Shown: positions 17,985 to 26,843 of the stretch, piece after piece | How the letters are laid out: the number at the start of each line of letters is the position of its first letter | How positions within the stretch are numbered: the first letter of the stretch is position 1 | From: Candidatus Flexicrinis affinis | GTDB taxonomy: Bacteria; Chloroflexota; Anaerolineae; Aggregatilineales; Phototrophicaceae | NCBI GenBank assembly: GCA_016716525.1 | Contig: JADJWE010000001.1 | Location: 1,178,001-1,242,000 of the forward strand | DNA: 64,000 nt | Reading direction: 5' to 3' | Translations under genes and position numbers: made by a program | Notes under the pieces: generated by a model | The model's database searches: none | Told to the model about the DNA's origin: nothing | The model's input: only the letters and a program-made list of their open reading frames with translations

Positions 17985-18431
17985 TTGACTGAAGCGAAAC
18001 CGAAACCGAAACTGACGAAGGTTCTGCGGGCGGTCGTCATTGGTTATGCTGCGTTTGTCTTGATTCTGATCGTCGTCGGTGTGTTAATCGCTCGGGCCGA
18101 TCCTGAGCGTGCCGCTTCGGTGATTGCCTACATACGGGACTTACTGCTTGTCGTAATCTTTGCCACCACGACAGTCGTATTGCTTGGAACAGCAATTCTT
18201 GTCTTGCAGATCGCCGCGCTTGCTGGCGTCCTGAAGATTCAGACCGATGCGATCGTCGGTGAGATACGCGGCGCTGTATCGGCCGTGCGTGGTGCCGCAG
18301 TCTTCGTTGCAGAGACCGTGGCTTCGCCTGTGATACGCGTCATGGGATTTATCGGCGGTCTGTTCGCGTTCTTGCGGGAGATCACGGGCCTGCGCCGGGC
18401 GTTGAGGCGCAAGCCGCCTAGCCAGTCTTGA
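17985..18431 (+). CDS. Small two-helix membrane protein
   Basis: 148 residues from a TTG start preceded by GGCGGTG. A basic N terminus (TEAKPKPKLTKVLR) leads into two membrane helices (AVVIGYAAFVLILIVVGVLI and a second near residues 50-80), then an amphipathic stretch (about 85-140). The plan resembles small DUF948-like or coiled-coil membrane proteins but no firm match is made. Its 3' end overlaps the convergent nnr gene by 14 bases. Confidence 0.6.
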   Translation: MTEAKPKPKLTKVLRAVVIGYAAFVLILIVVGVLIARADPERAASVIAYIRDLLLVVIFATTTVVLLGTAILVLQIAALAGVLKIQTDAIVGEIRGAVSAVRGAAVFVAETVASPVIRVMGFIGGLFAFLREITGLRRALRRKPPSQS

Positions 18432-20034
18432 TTCTCGCGATGGCAACCGGGATCGCCCGTGCCACATCGCTCGCCATCACACCCGCCGCTTCACCGATCT
18501 GTTCCGCGGCGATCACCCCGGCCAGCGCGTGAACGTAGACCCCTGCGGATGCGGCGTCGATCTCGCTCAATCCCTGCGCAAGCAACCCTGCAACAGCCCC
18601 TGCCAGCACGTCCCCCGTACCGGCTTTTGCGAGCGCATCCGTTTTGAACGGGCTGACTCGTACCGGTTTGTTGGGCGCGGCGATAAGTGTATGGGCGCCT
18701 TTCAGAACCGATACCACGCCAGCTTCTGCCGCCTGCGACGCCGCTGCGAACCGATCTTTCTGAACATCGTCTGTGGACGTCCTCAGCAGGCGCGCCATCT
18801 CGCCGGGATGCGGCGTGATTACGGCGCGTTTTGGGAGCAGGTTCGCCCAAGATCCTTGGCCGGCAAGCACGTTCAAAGCATCGGCGTCCAATACCAGCGG
18901 CACATCGGGACGGGACTCTCGAACGTAACTCAGTACCGCGAGCGTTCGCCCGGCCGCAAGCTCGGAACTGCCAAGCCCGGGTCCGATCAGCACGACATCT
19001 GCGGCATCGATCGAATCGCGCAGCATGTCGTCTAGCGCGTCGTCGCCGAGCGGGAGCCAGATCGGCTCGAGAATTCCGCCCTGTATGGAGCGCGCAACCG
19101 ATGCAGGCGCGGCGACTTCGACCAGACCTGCGCCCACACGGTAGGCACCGAGCGCGGCGAGTCCCGCGGCGCCGGGCAAACGGTCCGAGCCGGCGATTAC
19201 AAGCACGCGGCCAAAGGTCCCCTTATGTCCGTCGGCCGACCGGGAGGGCAGGAGGCCACGCACATATTCGTTGCCGAGCAGTATCCCGCTGGCGAATTTG
19301 GCCGGCTTCACGTCGTCGGGCAGGTCTAGTGGCGCGACGATCACCCGGCCTGCTTTGAGGACGGCATCACCAGTCAGCAGCCCGGGTTTTGCACCGATGA
19401 ACGTAATCGTCTCGTCGGCGGTCAACGTCACAGCGTCACATTCACCCGTGAGCGTATCGACTCCGCTCGGGCAGTCTACGGCCAACACGCGCACTGTCGG
19501 GCGCAAGACTTGGCCCGGTGCCGTCGGGTCAATCGAAGGGCTTGCGCGCCTTGCCGATGCGCGTTCGTTGAGCGCTTGCCGTACGTGTCGAAGCGTGCGC
19601 TGGGCTGTGTCGCGCAGAGGGAGACGAATGCCAATTCCGAACAGCGCGTCGATGACGAGATCGGCGCTAGCGGTCACGTGCTTGGCCACCCGTCCGTCGC
19701 GGTCGTCTTCTGCGTAGGCAGCGAACACGCCGCGATCGAGCGCATGCTGCATAAGTGGGTCGTCGTCGCGCCGGTCGAGGAGGTAGAGGCGAATCTGCGA
19801 CCCGGCAAGCTGCTCGGCCAACCGCGCTGCGGCTACCAGTCCATCGCCTCCGTTATTGCCCTTGCCGACAAGAACGGTAACGCGCGGGCCAGAGACGCCG
19901 TCGAGCATCGAAACAGCGCGAGCCGCGATTTCGCGGCCCGCATCTTGCATCATCTGGTCATATGTGTAACCGGCGTCGTTTGCCGCCTGTTCGATCTCAC
20001 GGATCTGTTCGGGTGTGAAGATCCAGAGGGTCAT
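18418..20034 (-). CDS. nnr: Bifunctional NAD(P)H-hydrate repair enzyme
   Basis: 538 residues joining two metabolite-repair activities. The N-terminal YjeF-N domain (about 1-215) is the NAD(P)HX epimerase; GKGNNGGDGLVAARLA marks its ligand site. The C-terminal ribokinase-like domain (about 240-538) is the ADP-dependent dehydratase, with VLVIAGSDRLPGAAGLA, LIGPGLGSSEL, VITPHPGEMARL and AGTGDVLAGAVAGLLAQG. Together they restore damaged hydrated NAD(P)H. Length and domain order match the fused bacterial form. The stop lies 12 bases from the end of the upstream polyprenyl synthase gene region, so the two probably share a transcript. Confidence 0.96.
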   Translation of the reverse strand: MTLWIFTPEQIREIEQAANDAGYTYDQMMQDAGREIAARAVSMLDGVSGPRVTVLVGKGNNGGDGLVAAARLAEQLAGSQIRLYLLDRRDDDPLMQHALDRGVFAAYAEDDRDGRVAKHVTASADLVIDALFGIGIRLPLRDTAQRTLRHVRQALNERASARRASPSIDPTAPGQVLRPTVRVLAVDCPSGVDTLTGECDAVTLTADETITFIGAKPGLLTGDAVLKAGRVIVAPLDLPDDVKPAKFASGILLGNEYVRGLLPSRSADGHKGTFGRVLVIAGSDRLPGAAGLAALGAYRVGAGLVEVAAPASVARSIQGGILEPIWLPLGDDALDDMLRDSIDAADVVLIGPGLGSSELAAGRTLAVLSYVRESRPDVPLVLDADALNVLAGQGSWANLLPKRAVITPHPGEMARLLRTSTDDVQKDRFAAASQAAEAGVVSVLKGAHTLIAAPNKPVRVSPFKTDALAKAGTGDVLAGAVAGLLAQGLSEIDAASAGVYVHALAGVIAAEQIGEAAGVMASDVARAIPVAIARIKTG

Positions 20035-20045
20035 GATAGTTCGAC

Positions 20046-20993
20046 TTAGTGATCGCGCTCGACGATGTATCGGGCCAGCGCGATCAGCTCGTCCTTGGCC
20101 GGGCTGTCGCTCAAGACTTCGAGCTCGTTGATGGCCGAATCGATCAGCATTTTCGCCTGTTGTTTGCCCTCGGCGACGGAGTTTCCTGCGAGCGCTTTGG
20201 CCTTGATCGACGAAACGACGTCGGCGGTGGAGCCTCCGTTGACGGACGCAATGCCGCGGCCCTGCTTGAGGTCTACGCCGGCGGTCTTGCCCAGCTGCGT
20301 CTCATCCGCAGTCAAGTCGAGGATGTCGTCCACGATTTGGAACGCAAGCCCGATGTTGAAGCCGAAGCGGCCGAGCGCTTCCGCTACACGGTCGCTGGCG
20401 CTGGCGGCACGGGCACCCATCAGCGCGCCGGCACGGAACAACGACGCCGTCTTTCGGGCGATGATGTCCATGTAGACCTGACGGGTGAAGCGCTGCTCTT
20501 TGACCGCCTGTGCCTGCAGCGTCTCGCCTTCAACGAGCGCGACTGTCGCTTCTGCCAGAATGACGTTCATGCCTTGGTGCGGCGCCATCAACTCATAGAC
20601 CTTCGTAAATAGAAAGTCCCCGGTGAGAAGGGCAAATGTGCGGCCCCAGATCGCATTGACCGAGGGCTTTCCGCGCCTGACCACGCCGTGGTCGTTAATG
20701 TCGTCATGCACTACGCTTGCCGTATGGACCAGTTCCAACGCGGCCGCCAACGAAATCACGCCATCGACCGCCTTGCCTCCACTCGCCAGATGGCTGAGCA
20801 GGACGAGGCGCGGGCGTACCCGCTTCCCGCCGGCACTTAGGATGTGGCGGCTGGCATCGTCCAGGATGGAAACATCACTCTTGCACGCCTCGAGCATGCG
20901 CGCTTCAACCGCGGTTAACCCTGCCTCGATGATCTGGGCGGTAGGGTGGGCGGGAGGTTCGACGTCAAGCCGAGCCACTGCGTTCATCGCCAT
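20046..20993 (-). CDS. Trans-polyprenyl diphosphate synthase
   Basis: 315-residue all-helical prenyltransferase that extends allylic diphosphates with isopentenyl diphosphate. The first Asp-rich motif is DDINDHGVVRRGKPSVN (DDxxD with the following Arg), and the second is FQIVDDILDLT. The residues before the first motif (LVHTASVVHDD) have small side chains, as in enzymes making medium or long chains for quinones or C20 products; chain length cannot be fixed by eye. AAAGGACG precedes the ATG, and a strong promoter lies 55-85 bases upstream. It could feed the carotenoid or menaquinone pathways. Confidence 0.9.
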   Translation of the reverse strand: MAMNAVARLDVEPPAHPTAQIIEAGLTAVEARMLEACKSDVSILDDASRHILSAGGKRVRPRLVLLSHLASGGKAVDGVISLAAALELVHTASVVHDDINDHGVVRRGKPSVNAIWGRTFALLTGDFLFTKVYELMAPHQGMNVILAEATVALVEGETLQAQAVKEQRFTRQVYMDIIARKTASLFRAGALMGARAASASDRVAEALGRFGFNIGLAFQIVDDILDLTADETQLGKTAGVDLKQGRGIASVNGGSTADVVSSIKAKALAGNSVAEGKQQAKMLIDSAINELEVLSDSPAKDELIALARYIVERDH

Positions 20994-21048
20994 GGGGCGT
21001 CCTTTGCTCTAGGCTTCGCGTTTGTGACTTTCAGAACTATCTAAAACT

Positions 21049-21077
21049 ATTTTACACATAGTATGAAGGTGGGTCAA
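21049..21077 (-). promoter_or_regulatory. Sigma-70-like promoter of the polyprenyl synthase operon
   Basis: On the minus strand: TTGACC, a 17-base spacer, then TAAAAT. The predicted start of transcription is about 50 bases before the ATG. Element sequences and spacing are close to consensus. Confidence 0.75.
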
Positions 21078-21291
21078 CCAATCTAGCCCAGTCCATAGAT
21101 CACATTCAACCAGCGTTCATTCAGCGGCACTTGCCTTCATATCTCCACCGGCGCGGGTCGATTCATAGATCATATTATGGCCAAGGCTGGCCCGATCGTA
21201 TAGACCTAGTGACGCTGCAAATGGGGTAGATCGCACATCGGTGCGGCGGCTTTCCCCAATGAGTAGGGTTGCGTCAGGGTGTCAAACGTTA
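21078..21291. other. Intergenic stretch with a short near-repeat, no gene seen
   Basis: The whole gap between the polyprenyl synthase start and the HAD-DinB stop (20994-21291) is 298 bases. Beyond the promoter it has no convincing open frame. Two similar blocks, CATAGATCACATT and CATAGATCATATT, lie about 70 bases apart near 21092 and 21166. Their role is unknown. Confidence 0.4.
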
Positions 21292-22443
21292 CTATTCGCA
21301 TCCGCCGATAGTCTGGCACAACTGGCGGATATGCAGGCGGTCGTGCTGCGCGGTGAAGTAGGCCATCTCGAGGAACGTGGTGGGCCCGAAGATGCTGTGC
21401 CGTGCCGATCGATTCCAGGTTGCAGGAGTCACGGTTTCGATGAAATCGATCGTGTTCTGGCGTTCTTTCAAGAACACGTATGGCAGCAGTGCATGTGCCG
21501 ATCGGAACAGCGGATAGTCGGACGGCGCAGGCGGATCGGTGGGCTGAGTAACGAACGGGTCAACTTCGACCGCGATGCGTTCCAACCGTGGGCGATGAAC
21601 GTTTCGCTCGTACTCGGTGAGGTGGCACATGATCTCAGCCGGCGACCACTCCTCCGGAAATGGGTGCTGATCCCAATATCGTGGCGGCATATCCGCGACG
21701 ACTCCGAATATCGATCCGAGGTTGCCCAACCACTGCGGCACGATCGCGCGACTTGTGATCGCAGGTGGCATCCAGTCGGGTAAGCACGGAATGTCATCGA
21801 GGAACTGATCAAGCGTTTCCCAGTTCAGGTGCCGCGTATGCAACCCGACAATTCCGGCAGCCTCGACATCGTAGACAGGTTCGTCACCGACCATCACGGC
21901 TTCGTCCGGTTCCAGCCCGCAGCGGGCTAGAATCTCGCCGTAGTAGGCCGGCGACGGCTTGGTGAAGTGCATGTTGTCGGCCGTGGTGACGAAGTCGTAG
22001 TATGTGAAGTCGCCCGGGAGCCCCGCCCAAATTAACCGCTGCCGAATCGCTTCCTCGGGGTACACCGGATTCGTGGCGATCACGACCTTGTAGCCGGCAC
22101 CGCGCACCCGGTCGATGACGACCTCGGCCGCTGGGGCAGGCGAGGTATTGGAGCGCAGTTCCTTGTACTCGGTCTCGTAGAACTCCGTGAACGCCTCGCT
22201 CAGACCTTTCGCAGACAGCGGCAAGATGCGGTGCAGCAGCATCCAGTAGACATCGAGGTTGGTCTGCCAAATGTTGCGCGGGCCGGCCATGATCTGAACG
22301 CCTTCGCGCAGCTGTTCGCCCGGCTCGATGTTCCAGCGTCGCTTGAAGAAACGGTTGATGCGCGAAACATAGCCCGTTACGAACTCGGGGGTAGGATTGC
22401 GCAGCAGGGTGTTGTCGAGGTCGAACAACACCGCCTTAATCAC
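21292..22443 (-). CDS. HAD hydrolase fused to a DinB-like domain
   Basis: 383 residues. The N-terminal half (about 1-215) is a HAD phosphatase: nucleophile and acid in LFDLDNT (D8, D10), the motif II region VVIATNP, the motif III Lys in FTKPSP and the motif IV acids in GDEPVYDVEAAG. The C-terminal half (about 230-383) is a DinB/DUF664-like four-helix bundle with the three metal-binding His in IMCHLTEYE and AQHDRLHIRQL. DinB-like enzymes are often thiol-dependent transferases; fusion to a HAD phosphatase is uncommon. The GTG at 22443 follows GAGGA and overlaps the upstream stop (GTGATTAA), so the pair is coupled. Confidence 0.85.
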   Translation of the reverse strand: MIKAVLFDLDNTLLRNPTPEFVTGYVSRINRFFKRRWNIEPGEQLREGVQIMAGPRNIWQTNLDVYWMLLHRILPLSAKGLSEAFTEFYETEYKELRSNTSPAPAAEVVIDRVRGAGYKVVIATNPVYPEEAIRQRLIWAGLPGDFTYYDFVTTADNMHFTKPSPAYYGEILARCGLEPDEAVMVGDEPVYDVEAAGIVGLHTRHLNWETLDQFLDDIPCLPDWMPPAITSRAIVPQWLGNLGSIFGVVADMPPRYWDQHPFPEEWSPAEIMCHLTEYERNVHRPRLERIAVEVDPFVTQPTDPPAPSDYPLFRSAHALLPYVFLKERQNTIDFIETVTPATWNRSARHSIFGPTTFLEMAYFTAQHDRLHIRQLCQTIGGCE

Positions 22444-22795
22444 GTTCGTCGTCCTCGAGCGCGCGCCGGAAAAGGTCGAGGCCGGAGCTCTCCTGTGCGT
22501 CTTGCGGGCAACCGACATACGGGTCGGGGATCGGAATGTCGTGCTTGAGGCAGTGCGCCGAAACCGTGATCTTGCGCCCGAAGCCGAGCATTCCTTTAGA
22601 GATGATCAGCGTCAGTTCCATATTTTGGGAAGCGTTGGCGTTCAAGATGTCCGGCACGGGGCATTTGCTGCAGTCACTTGGCCGCCAGTGCAGCGAGTTT
22701 GGATTGAGTTTGGCGAGCCGGCATTCCTGTACACTGCGCCCGCGAAAATAGTCCTCGTAATAGTGTTTGCATTCGCGGCCTGCGGGTGTCTTCAT
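22436..22795 (-). CDS. Six-cysteine small protein, unknown
   Basis: 119 residues with Cys at 9, 25, 42, 45, 82 and 96; the C42-S-K-C45 pair within RPSDCSKCPVP looks like half of a metal site. The rest is soluble, with no signal peptide or membrane segment. I do not recognise a named family. Its stop overlaps the GTG of the HAD-DinB gene by 8 bases and it follows ruvA closely, so it belongs to the yebC-ruvC-ruvA transcript. A zinc- or iron-sulfur-binding role is inferred from the cysteines only. Confidence 0.7.
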   Translation of the reverse strand: MKTPAGRECKHYYEDYFRGRSVQECRLAKLNPNSLHWRPSDCSKCPVPDILNANASQNMELTLIISKGMLGFGRKITVSAHCLKHDIPIPDPYVGCPQDAQESSGLDLFRRALEDDERD

Positions 22796-22815
22796 GGGTG
22801 CGTTGCCTCCACACG

Positions 22816-23391
22816 CTAGGCGAAATACTGCAGCGCCAATCGTACACGCTCCTCGACATCGTCCGGCGCGTCATGCGGCAGGGCCTGAACGGCCGACTGC
22901 GCCTCAACGATGCTGTAGCCCAGTGCCACCAGCGTATCGATGACGTCGCTATTGATGTCGTTGAACGCCATGACCGGCGCGGAATCCAGCCCGACCGCAA
23001 GTTTGTCCTTGAGCTCGAACAGAATCTTCTGCGCAGTCTTTTTTCCGATGCCTGGCACCCGGCTCAAGATTTCGGGGCGGTCGGCGACGATGGCATTGCG
23101 CAGGGCATCGCCCGATAGTGTGCTAAGGATTGCAAGCGCGACCTTCGGGCCGACCCCGCTGACGGTGAGCAGCGTCTCAAACAGGTCGCGTTCGGCGGGC
23201 GTCATGAAGCCGTAGAGCGTCATCGACTCCTCGCGCACGACCATGCTGGTATGCAGAATCAGGTGCTCGCCGATGCTACCCGTGACCGTCGGCGGCCCGT
23301 AGACTTTGTAACCAACTCCTCCGCACAACAAGATCACGTGGTCACGCCCGTCGACCGCTACGGTACCCTGAAGAAGCGCAATCACTGCCAT
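22816..23391 (-). CDS. ruvA: Holliday junction branch migration protein RuvA
   Basis: 191-residue DNA-binding subunit that holds the four-way junction for RuvB and RuvC. Domain I is an OB fold (VIALLQGTVAVDG to SMTLYGF). Domain II carries the two helix-hairpin-helix motifs (LLTVSGVGPKVALAIL and LSRVPGIGKKTAQKILFELK). Domain III (about 145-191) is the RuvB-contacting helical bundle, with VDTLVALGYSIVEAQSAV. It overlaps the ruvC stop by 10 bases. No ruvB is present in the window. Confidence 0.96.
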   Translation of the reverse strand: MAVIALLQGTVAVDGRDHVILLCGGVGYKVYGPPTVTGSIGEHLILHTSMVVREESMTLYGFMTPAERDLFETLLTVSGVGPKVALAILSTLSGDALRNAIVADRPEILSRVPGIGKKTAQKILFELKDKLAVGLDSAPVMAFNDINSDVIDTLVALGYSIVEAQSAVQALPHDAPDDVEERVRLALQYFA

Positions 23392-23879
23392 CCTCCGATC
23401 GCATTGAACCGCGCGCTGTGAATATCGGTGATAGCCACGGCGAGCGCGTCGGCCGCATCGTCAGGGCGGGGGATCTTGTCGAGGTTGAGCATCATGCGGG
23501 TCATTTCCTGCATCTGCTTCTTGTCGGCGTTGCCATATCCGGTCAAGCTCTGTTTGATCTCGGCTGGTTTGTACTCCGTAATTGGCAGCCCCGCTTGATG
23601 CAGTGCCAGCAGGATTACGCCGCGTGCGTGGGCGACGTTGATGCCCGTCGTCACGTTCTTGCCGAAGAACAGAACCTCGACGCCCGCACGATCAGGCTGG
23701 AACTGCTGGATCACCGCCGTCAGCGAAGTGTAGATCGTTTCCAGCCGCTCCCAAAGCGGCGTGTGCGCAGGTGTCGAGATAACATCGTAGGAGACTGCTT
23801 GCAGCGCCCCGTCGGGGAGTTCTCGCACCAACCCGTAACCGACAATCGCCGTTCCGGGGTCGATGCCCAGTGAAAGCAC
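23382..23879 (-). CDS. ruvC: Crossover junction endonuclease RuvC
   Basis: 165-residue Holliday junction resolvase with an RNase H fold. Acidic catalytic residues are visible in LGIDPGTAIVGYG (first Asp), AGVEVLFFGKN (Glu) and RPDDAADALAVAITD (C-terminal Asp pair). The length is typical. It lies 4 bases after yebC and overlaps ruvA, the order yebC-ruvC-ruvA common in bacteria. Confidence 0.96.
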   Translation of the reverse strand: MLSLGIDPGTAIVGYGLVRELPDGALQAVSYDVISTPAHTPLWERLETIYTSLTAVIQQFQPDRAGVEVLFFGKNVTTGINVAHARGVILLALHQAGLPITEYKPAEIKQSLTGYGNADKKQMQEMTRMMLNLDKIPRPDDAADALAVAITDIHSARFNAIGGWQ

Positions 23880-23883
23880 CGCG

Positions 23884-24636
23884 TTAGGCCGTTTCTAGCG
23901 CGGCGATGACGGAGTCGCTCACAAGTAGGTTAGACGCTACGGACTGCACGTCGTCCAATTCCTCGAGCGCTTCCTGCAGCTTCATGTTGGCGACGGCCCG
24001 CTCAACCGGCAGTTCGGTTTCGTTGCTCGGTTTCCAGAACAGCTCCGATTCGTCCACCGTGTAGCCCGCCTCGGTAAGAGCGTGCTCGACAGCGGCGAGC
24101 ATCTCGCGCGGCGTATAAACCGAGAAACCATCATCTTCTTCGACGACGTCTTCAGCGCCTGCGTCCGCGGCGGCCATGAAGAGCGAGTCGAATTCGACAC
24201 CGGCAACGGCGATCTTGATATACCCCATTTGGGTGAACTGCCACGCGACCGATCCCGCCGACGCCAACGATCCGCCGGCACGGTTGAACACGCGCTTGAT
24301 GTCGGCCAAGCTGCGATTCTTGTTGTCGGTGAGGACGTCGATCATGAACGCGATACCGTCGGTCCCGTAGCCCTCGTAGGTGATTTCTTCCATCGCGGCG
24401 CCTTCGAGCTCCCCGGTGCCACGTTTGATCGCACGCTCGATGTTGTCACGCGGCATGTTGGCGGCACGCGCCTTGATGATTGCGAGCTTGAGCTTCGCGT
24501 TGGCGCTTTCGTCCCCGCCACCATCGCGCGCGGCCAACATGATGTCACGGGCGATTCGGGTGAATATCTTTCCGCGCTGCGCGTCTGCGGCCGCTTTGGC
24601 ACGCTTAATGGTAGACCACTTACTATGGCCGGACAT
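23884..24636 (-). CDS. yebC: YebC/PmpR (TACO1) family protein
   Basis: 250-residue three-domain protein beginning MSGHSKWSTIKRAKAA, the family's signature N terminus. It continues with KIFTRIARDIMLAARDGGGD and EEITYEGYGTDGIAFMIDVLTDNKNR. Members have been described as DNA-binding regulators, and more recently as factors that relieve ribosome stalling at proline tracts. It heads the ruvCA transcript. A -10 (TATAAT) lies 44-49 bases upstream. Confidence 0.95.
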   Translation of the reverse strand: MSGHSKWSTIKRAKAAADAQRGKIFTRIARDIMLAARDGGGDESANAKLKLAIIKARAANMPRDNIERAIKRGTGELEGAAMEEITYEGYGTDGIAFMIDVLTDNKNRSLADIKRVFNRAGGSLASAGSVAWQFTQMGYIKIAVAGVEFDSLFMAAADAGAEDVVEEDDGFSVYTPREMLAAVEHALTEAGYTVDESELFWKPSNETELPVERAVANMKLQEALEELDDVQSVASNLLVSDSVIAALETA

Positions 24637-24679
24637 CGTGAGCTGCTCCGAAACTGTCGTGGTTTTGGCTGATTATGCT

Positions 24680-24708
24680 ATTATAGCCGACGGCCCTAGC
24701 CAAGTCGA
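24680..24708 (-). promoter_or_regulatory. Promoter of yebC-ruvC-ruvA
   Basis: On the minus strand: TCGACT, a 17-base spacer, then a perfect TATAAT about 44 bases before the yebC start. The -35 is a 4/6 match. Confidence 0.55.
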
Positions 24709-24783
24709 GACGGGTGCGGCTGTGCAGCTTTAGCGCGCCCGCGCAGAGATGACGTACTTGGCAGGCAGTCGAAAGGTCATGCT

Positions 24784-26118
24784 GTGGAACCCCTGACGTA
24801 CGAAGCACCGCAACCCATGTCGCTCAATCTGCAGCGAACTGCGTGGGCGGTGCTCATCGCGTCGTTCGTCGCGTTTTGCGCCCTGATCACCGTGTCGGCG
24901 CTCGGACTGTACAACTTTCTCTTTCAGTCTACTGTGCCGATGGCAATCTATGCAGAGGTCAGCCGCGGTTCGCTGGGAATTACCGGCGCCGACCTGCGCG
25001 AGGACGTCGAGCGGGGCTCACGGGTTATCAGCATTGGCAATATCGTGCGGCCCAATGAACAGGAATCGCAGGGTGTCATTGCGCTGCGCGATCCGCAGCT
25101 TGACAACCAGTTTGTGGGCAGTGTCGCGCTCATCGGTGAGACGACGTCGACTGCAGTCCGCACGGCCGAGCGCCCGCGTTTCGAGTGGGGTACGTCTGGC
25201 TATGTCGCCACGTTTGGCTCGGCTCAGGGGCGTTTCGAGGTCATACTTGCCAGTGGCTTGCCGCGTTCCGCGGAATTGACGATTCGCTCTGCACAGGGAG
25301 CGCAGGTGCGCGTTCGCCAGCCCGGAAGGTACGACATCGAGTTCCGCGACGAGACCGTGACGGTGTTCAGCCACGGTGGGACAGCATCGTTGATTCCTCC
25401 GGCGCAGAGTGTCGAATACGCCATTACGACAGGCAGCGGCAGTGAGTACTCGTTGCAGTCGGGTGTCCTACGGGCACTGGTGCCGACCATTAACCTGATT
25501 CAAAACAGTAGTTTCGAAGACGTGATGCTGCAGTCAGACCGGAGTGCGCCCTTGAACTGGGCATGCAGCCACACCAACGTCGAGGTCAACGCGCCCCGTG
25601 GGACATTCACGGTTCAGAATCAGGATGGACGCAGCGTGCTCAGCATGTCCCGTGCCGGGGGGGCCCTGAGCAATGGCGAGACGATCTGCCAGCAGGGTTT
25701 GGCACGTGGCGAAGTCTGGCAAGACATTTCGCAGTACGAGACGCTCAACCTGATAGCAGAACTCAACATCGCGTATCAGTCGCTTCCAGTGTGTGGGTTC
25801 GTCGGTAGCGAGTGCCCGCTCATGGTCCGCATCGACTATATCGACGCCAGTGGCGATCAGGGCGAGCTTATCTTCGGCTTCTACTCCCTGCCCGGCCCAC
25901 CGGAACGCTACGCCCAGACGTGTGAAAGCTGCCGGGGACCACACGTGCGCCTGCAAGAAAAGGCGTGGTACACCTTCGACAGCGGCAATCTGCTCGCTGG
26001 CTTCACTTCCGATCAACGCCCGGTGGCCATCTCACGGATTCGTTTCTACGCGTCCGGCCACCAATACGAAACACGGGTCAGCCGTCTCGAACTAACCGCC
26101 ACCGACGTCAATCCTTAG
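24784..26118 (+). CDS. Membrane-anchored FecR-like protein
   Basis: 444 residues from a GTG preceded by AAAGG. One N-terminal membrane segment (TAWAVLIASFVAFCALITVSALGLYNFLF, about residues 18-46) anchors a beta-rich exterior. Residues about 60-215 resemble a FecR-type domain (SQGVIALRDPQ, GRFEVILASGLPRSAELTIRS, GQPGRYDIEF-like stretches ending in PPAQSVEYAI). Residues about 235-440 look like a carbohydrate-binding jelly roll, opening LIQNSSFEDVMLQSD with the NSSFE hallmark of such modules. No sigma factor lies nearby, so classical FecR signalling is unlikely. A strong hairpin terminator follows. Confidence 0.65.
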   Translation: MEPLTYEAPQPMSLNLQRTAWAVLIASFVAFCALITVSALGLYNFLFQSTVPMAIYAEVSRGSLGITGADLREDVERGSRVISIGNIVRPNEQESQGVIALRDPQLDNQFVGSVALIGETTSTAVRTAERPRFEWGTSGYVATFGSAQGRFEVILASGLPRSAELTIRSAQGAQVRVRQPGRYDIEFRDETVTVFSHGGTASLIPPAQSVEYAITTGSGSEYSLQSGVLRALVPTINLIQNSSFEDVMLQSDRSAPLNWACSHTNVEVNAPRGTFTVQNQDGRSVLSMSRAGGALSNGETICQQGLARGEVWQDISQYETLNLIAELNIAYQSLPVCGFVGSECPLMVRIDYIDASGDQGELIFGFYSLPGPPERYAQTCESCRGPHVRLQEKAWYTFDSGNLLAGFTSDQRPVAISRIRFYASGHQYETRVSRLELTATDVNP

Positions 26119-26127
26119 TGAATCAAA

Positions 26128-26151
26128 CGACCCGCCGGTTTAGGCGGGTCG
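26128..26151. terminator. Hairpin terminator after the FecR-like gene
   Basis: CGACCCGCC/GGCGGGTCG with a 6-base loop, 10 bases after the stop; the following tail is only moderately T-rich. It also lies just past the end of the convergent minus-strand gene. Confidence 0.75.
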
Positions 26152-26172
26152 CGGTTGTCTAGCAGAGTTGGA

Positions 26173-26529
26173 CTAGAGACCGCTTCTGCGAGCGTCCTCT
26201 TCCGTCCACTGATTCAACGCGGTCCGCGCCACCTTCGGAGCGCGCGCTCGCGCGGGACCTTCAACGAACCCGAACGCGAATGAGGCGAGCAAGGCGATGC
26301 CCAGAATACCGAAGCCGATGGGCAGGATCGCAGCGCCGTGCCCGCTGAGCAGCCCGGTGAGAACCGTCGGCAGAATCGCGACGAAGCCCATACACGCGAT
26401 CAGGTTGAGTATCCGCGCGGGCAGCCCCCCATAGACCTTTTCGCGTCGTTCCGAACTGCGCGCAGTCAGTGGACCCGCAGTGAGGGCAAACGCGCCGCCT
26501 ACGAGCAGCATAAGTGTCGTCGAATCCAT
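26173..26529 (-). CDS. Small membrane protein, unknown
   Basis: 118 residues with an N-terminal hydrophobic segment (TLMLLVGGAFALTAGPLTA) and two further membrane helices (about 40-95). The C terminus is soluble and acidic (NQWTEEDARRSGL). No recognised family. It lies 83 bases after the last DUF5989 gene on the same strand and may be the distal gene of that operon. Confidence 0.6.
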   Translation of the reverse strand: MDSTTLMLLVGGAFALTAGPLTARSSERREKVYGGLPARILNLIACMGFVAILPTVLTGLLSGHGAAILPIGFGILGIALLASFAFGFVEGPARARAPKVARTALNQWTEEDARRSGL

Positions 26530-26612
26530 GAGCCGTACTGACCCCCTCGGAAATTATCTAGGTCGCGACTCGGCCCCAGACATACGTCGGGCCGAGCCGC
26601 ATGGTTTGTAGA

Positions 26613-26843
26613 CTAGAACAGCGGGTAGATGATCGGTGCCAACACAGATGAGCCACCCGCGACGATAATCAGCCCGAAGATCAGTAACACGACGATCATC
26701 GGGATCATCCAATACAGCTTCCGTTGCCAAAGAAAGGTCATCAGCTCGCGCATGATGCCGACGCGGCCAGCAACCGCGTTCGAACCCACCGAACCCTTCA
26801 GCTCACTGGGAAGCGTGTCGTGGTCTTGTATGAATTCGGTCAT
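26613..26843 (-). CDS. DUF5989-type single-helix membrane protein, copy 2
   Basis: 76 residues: a soluble N-terminal stretch, then the highly conserved block RVGIMRELMTFLWQRKLYWM leading into one membrane helix (IPMIVVLLIFGLIIVAGG) and the tail LAPIIYPLF. It is almost identical over its second half to its neighbour at 26992-27222. AAGGAGT lies 7 bases before the ATG at 26843, which rules out the in-frame upstream TTG. DUF5989 genes are known companions of carbamoyltransferase and SxtJ-like genes; no activity is assigned. Confidence 0.85.
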   Translation of the reverse strand: MTEFIQDHDTLPSELKGSVGSNAVAGRVGIMRELMTFLWQRKLYWMIPMIVVLLIFGLIIVAGGSSVLAPIIYPLF

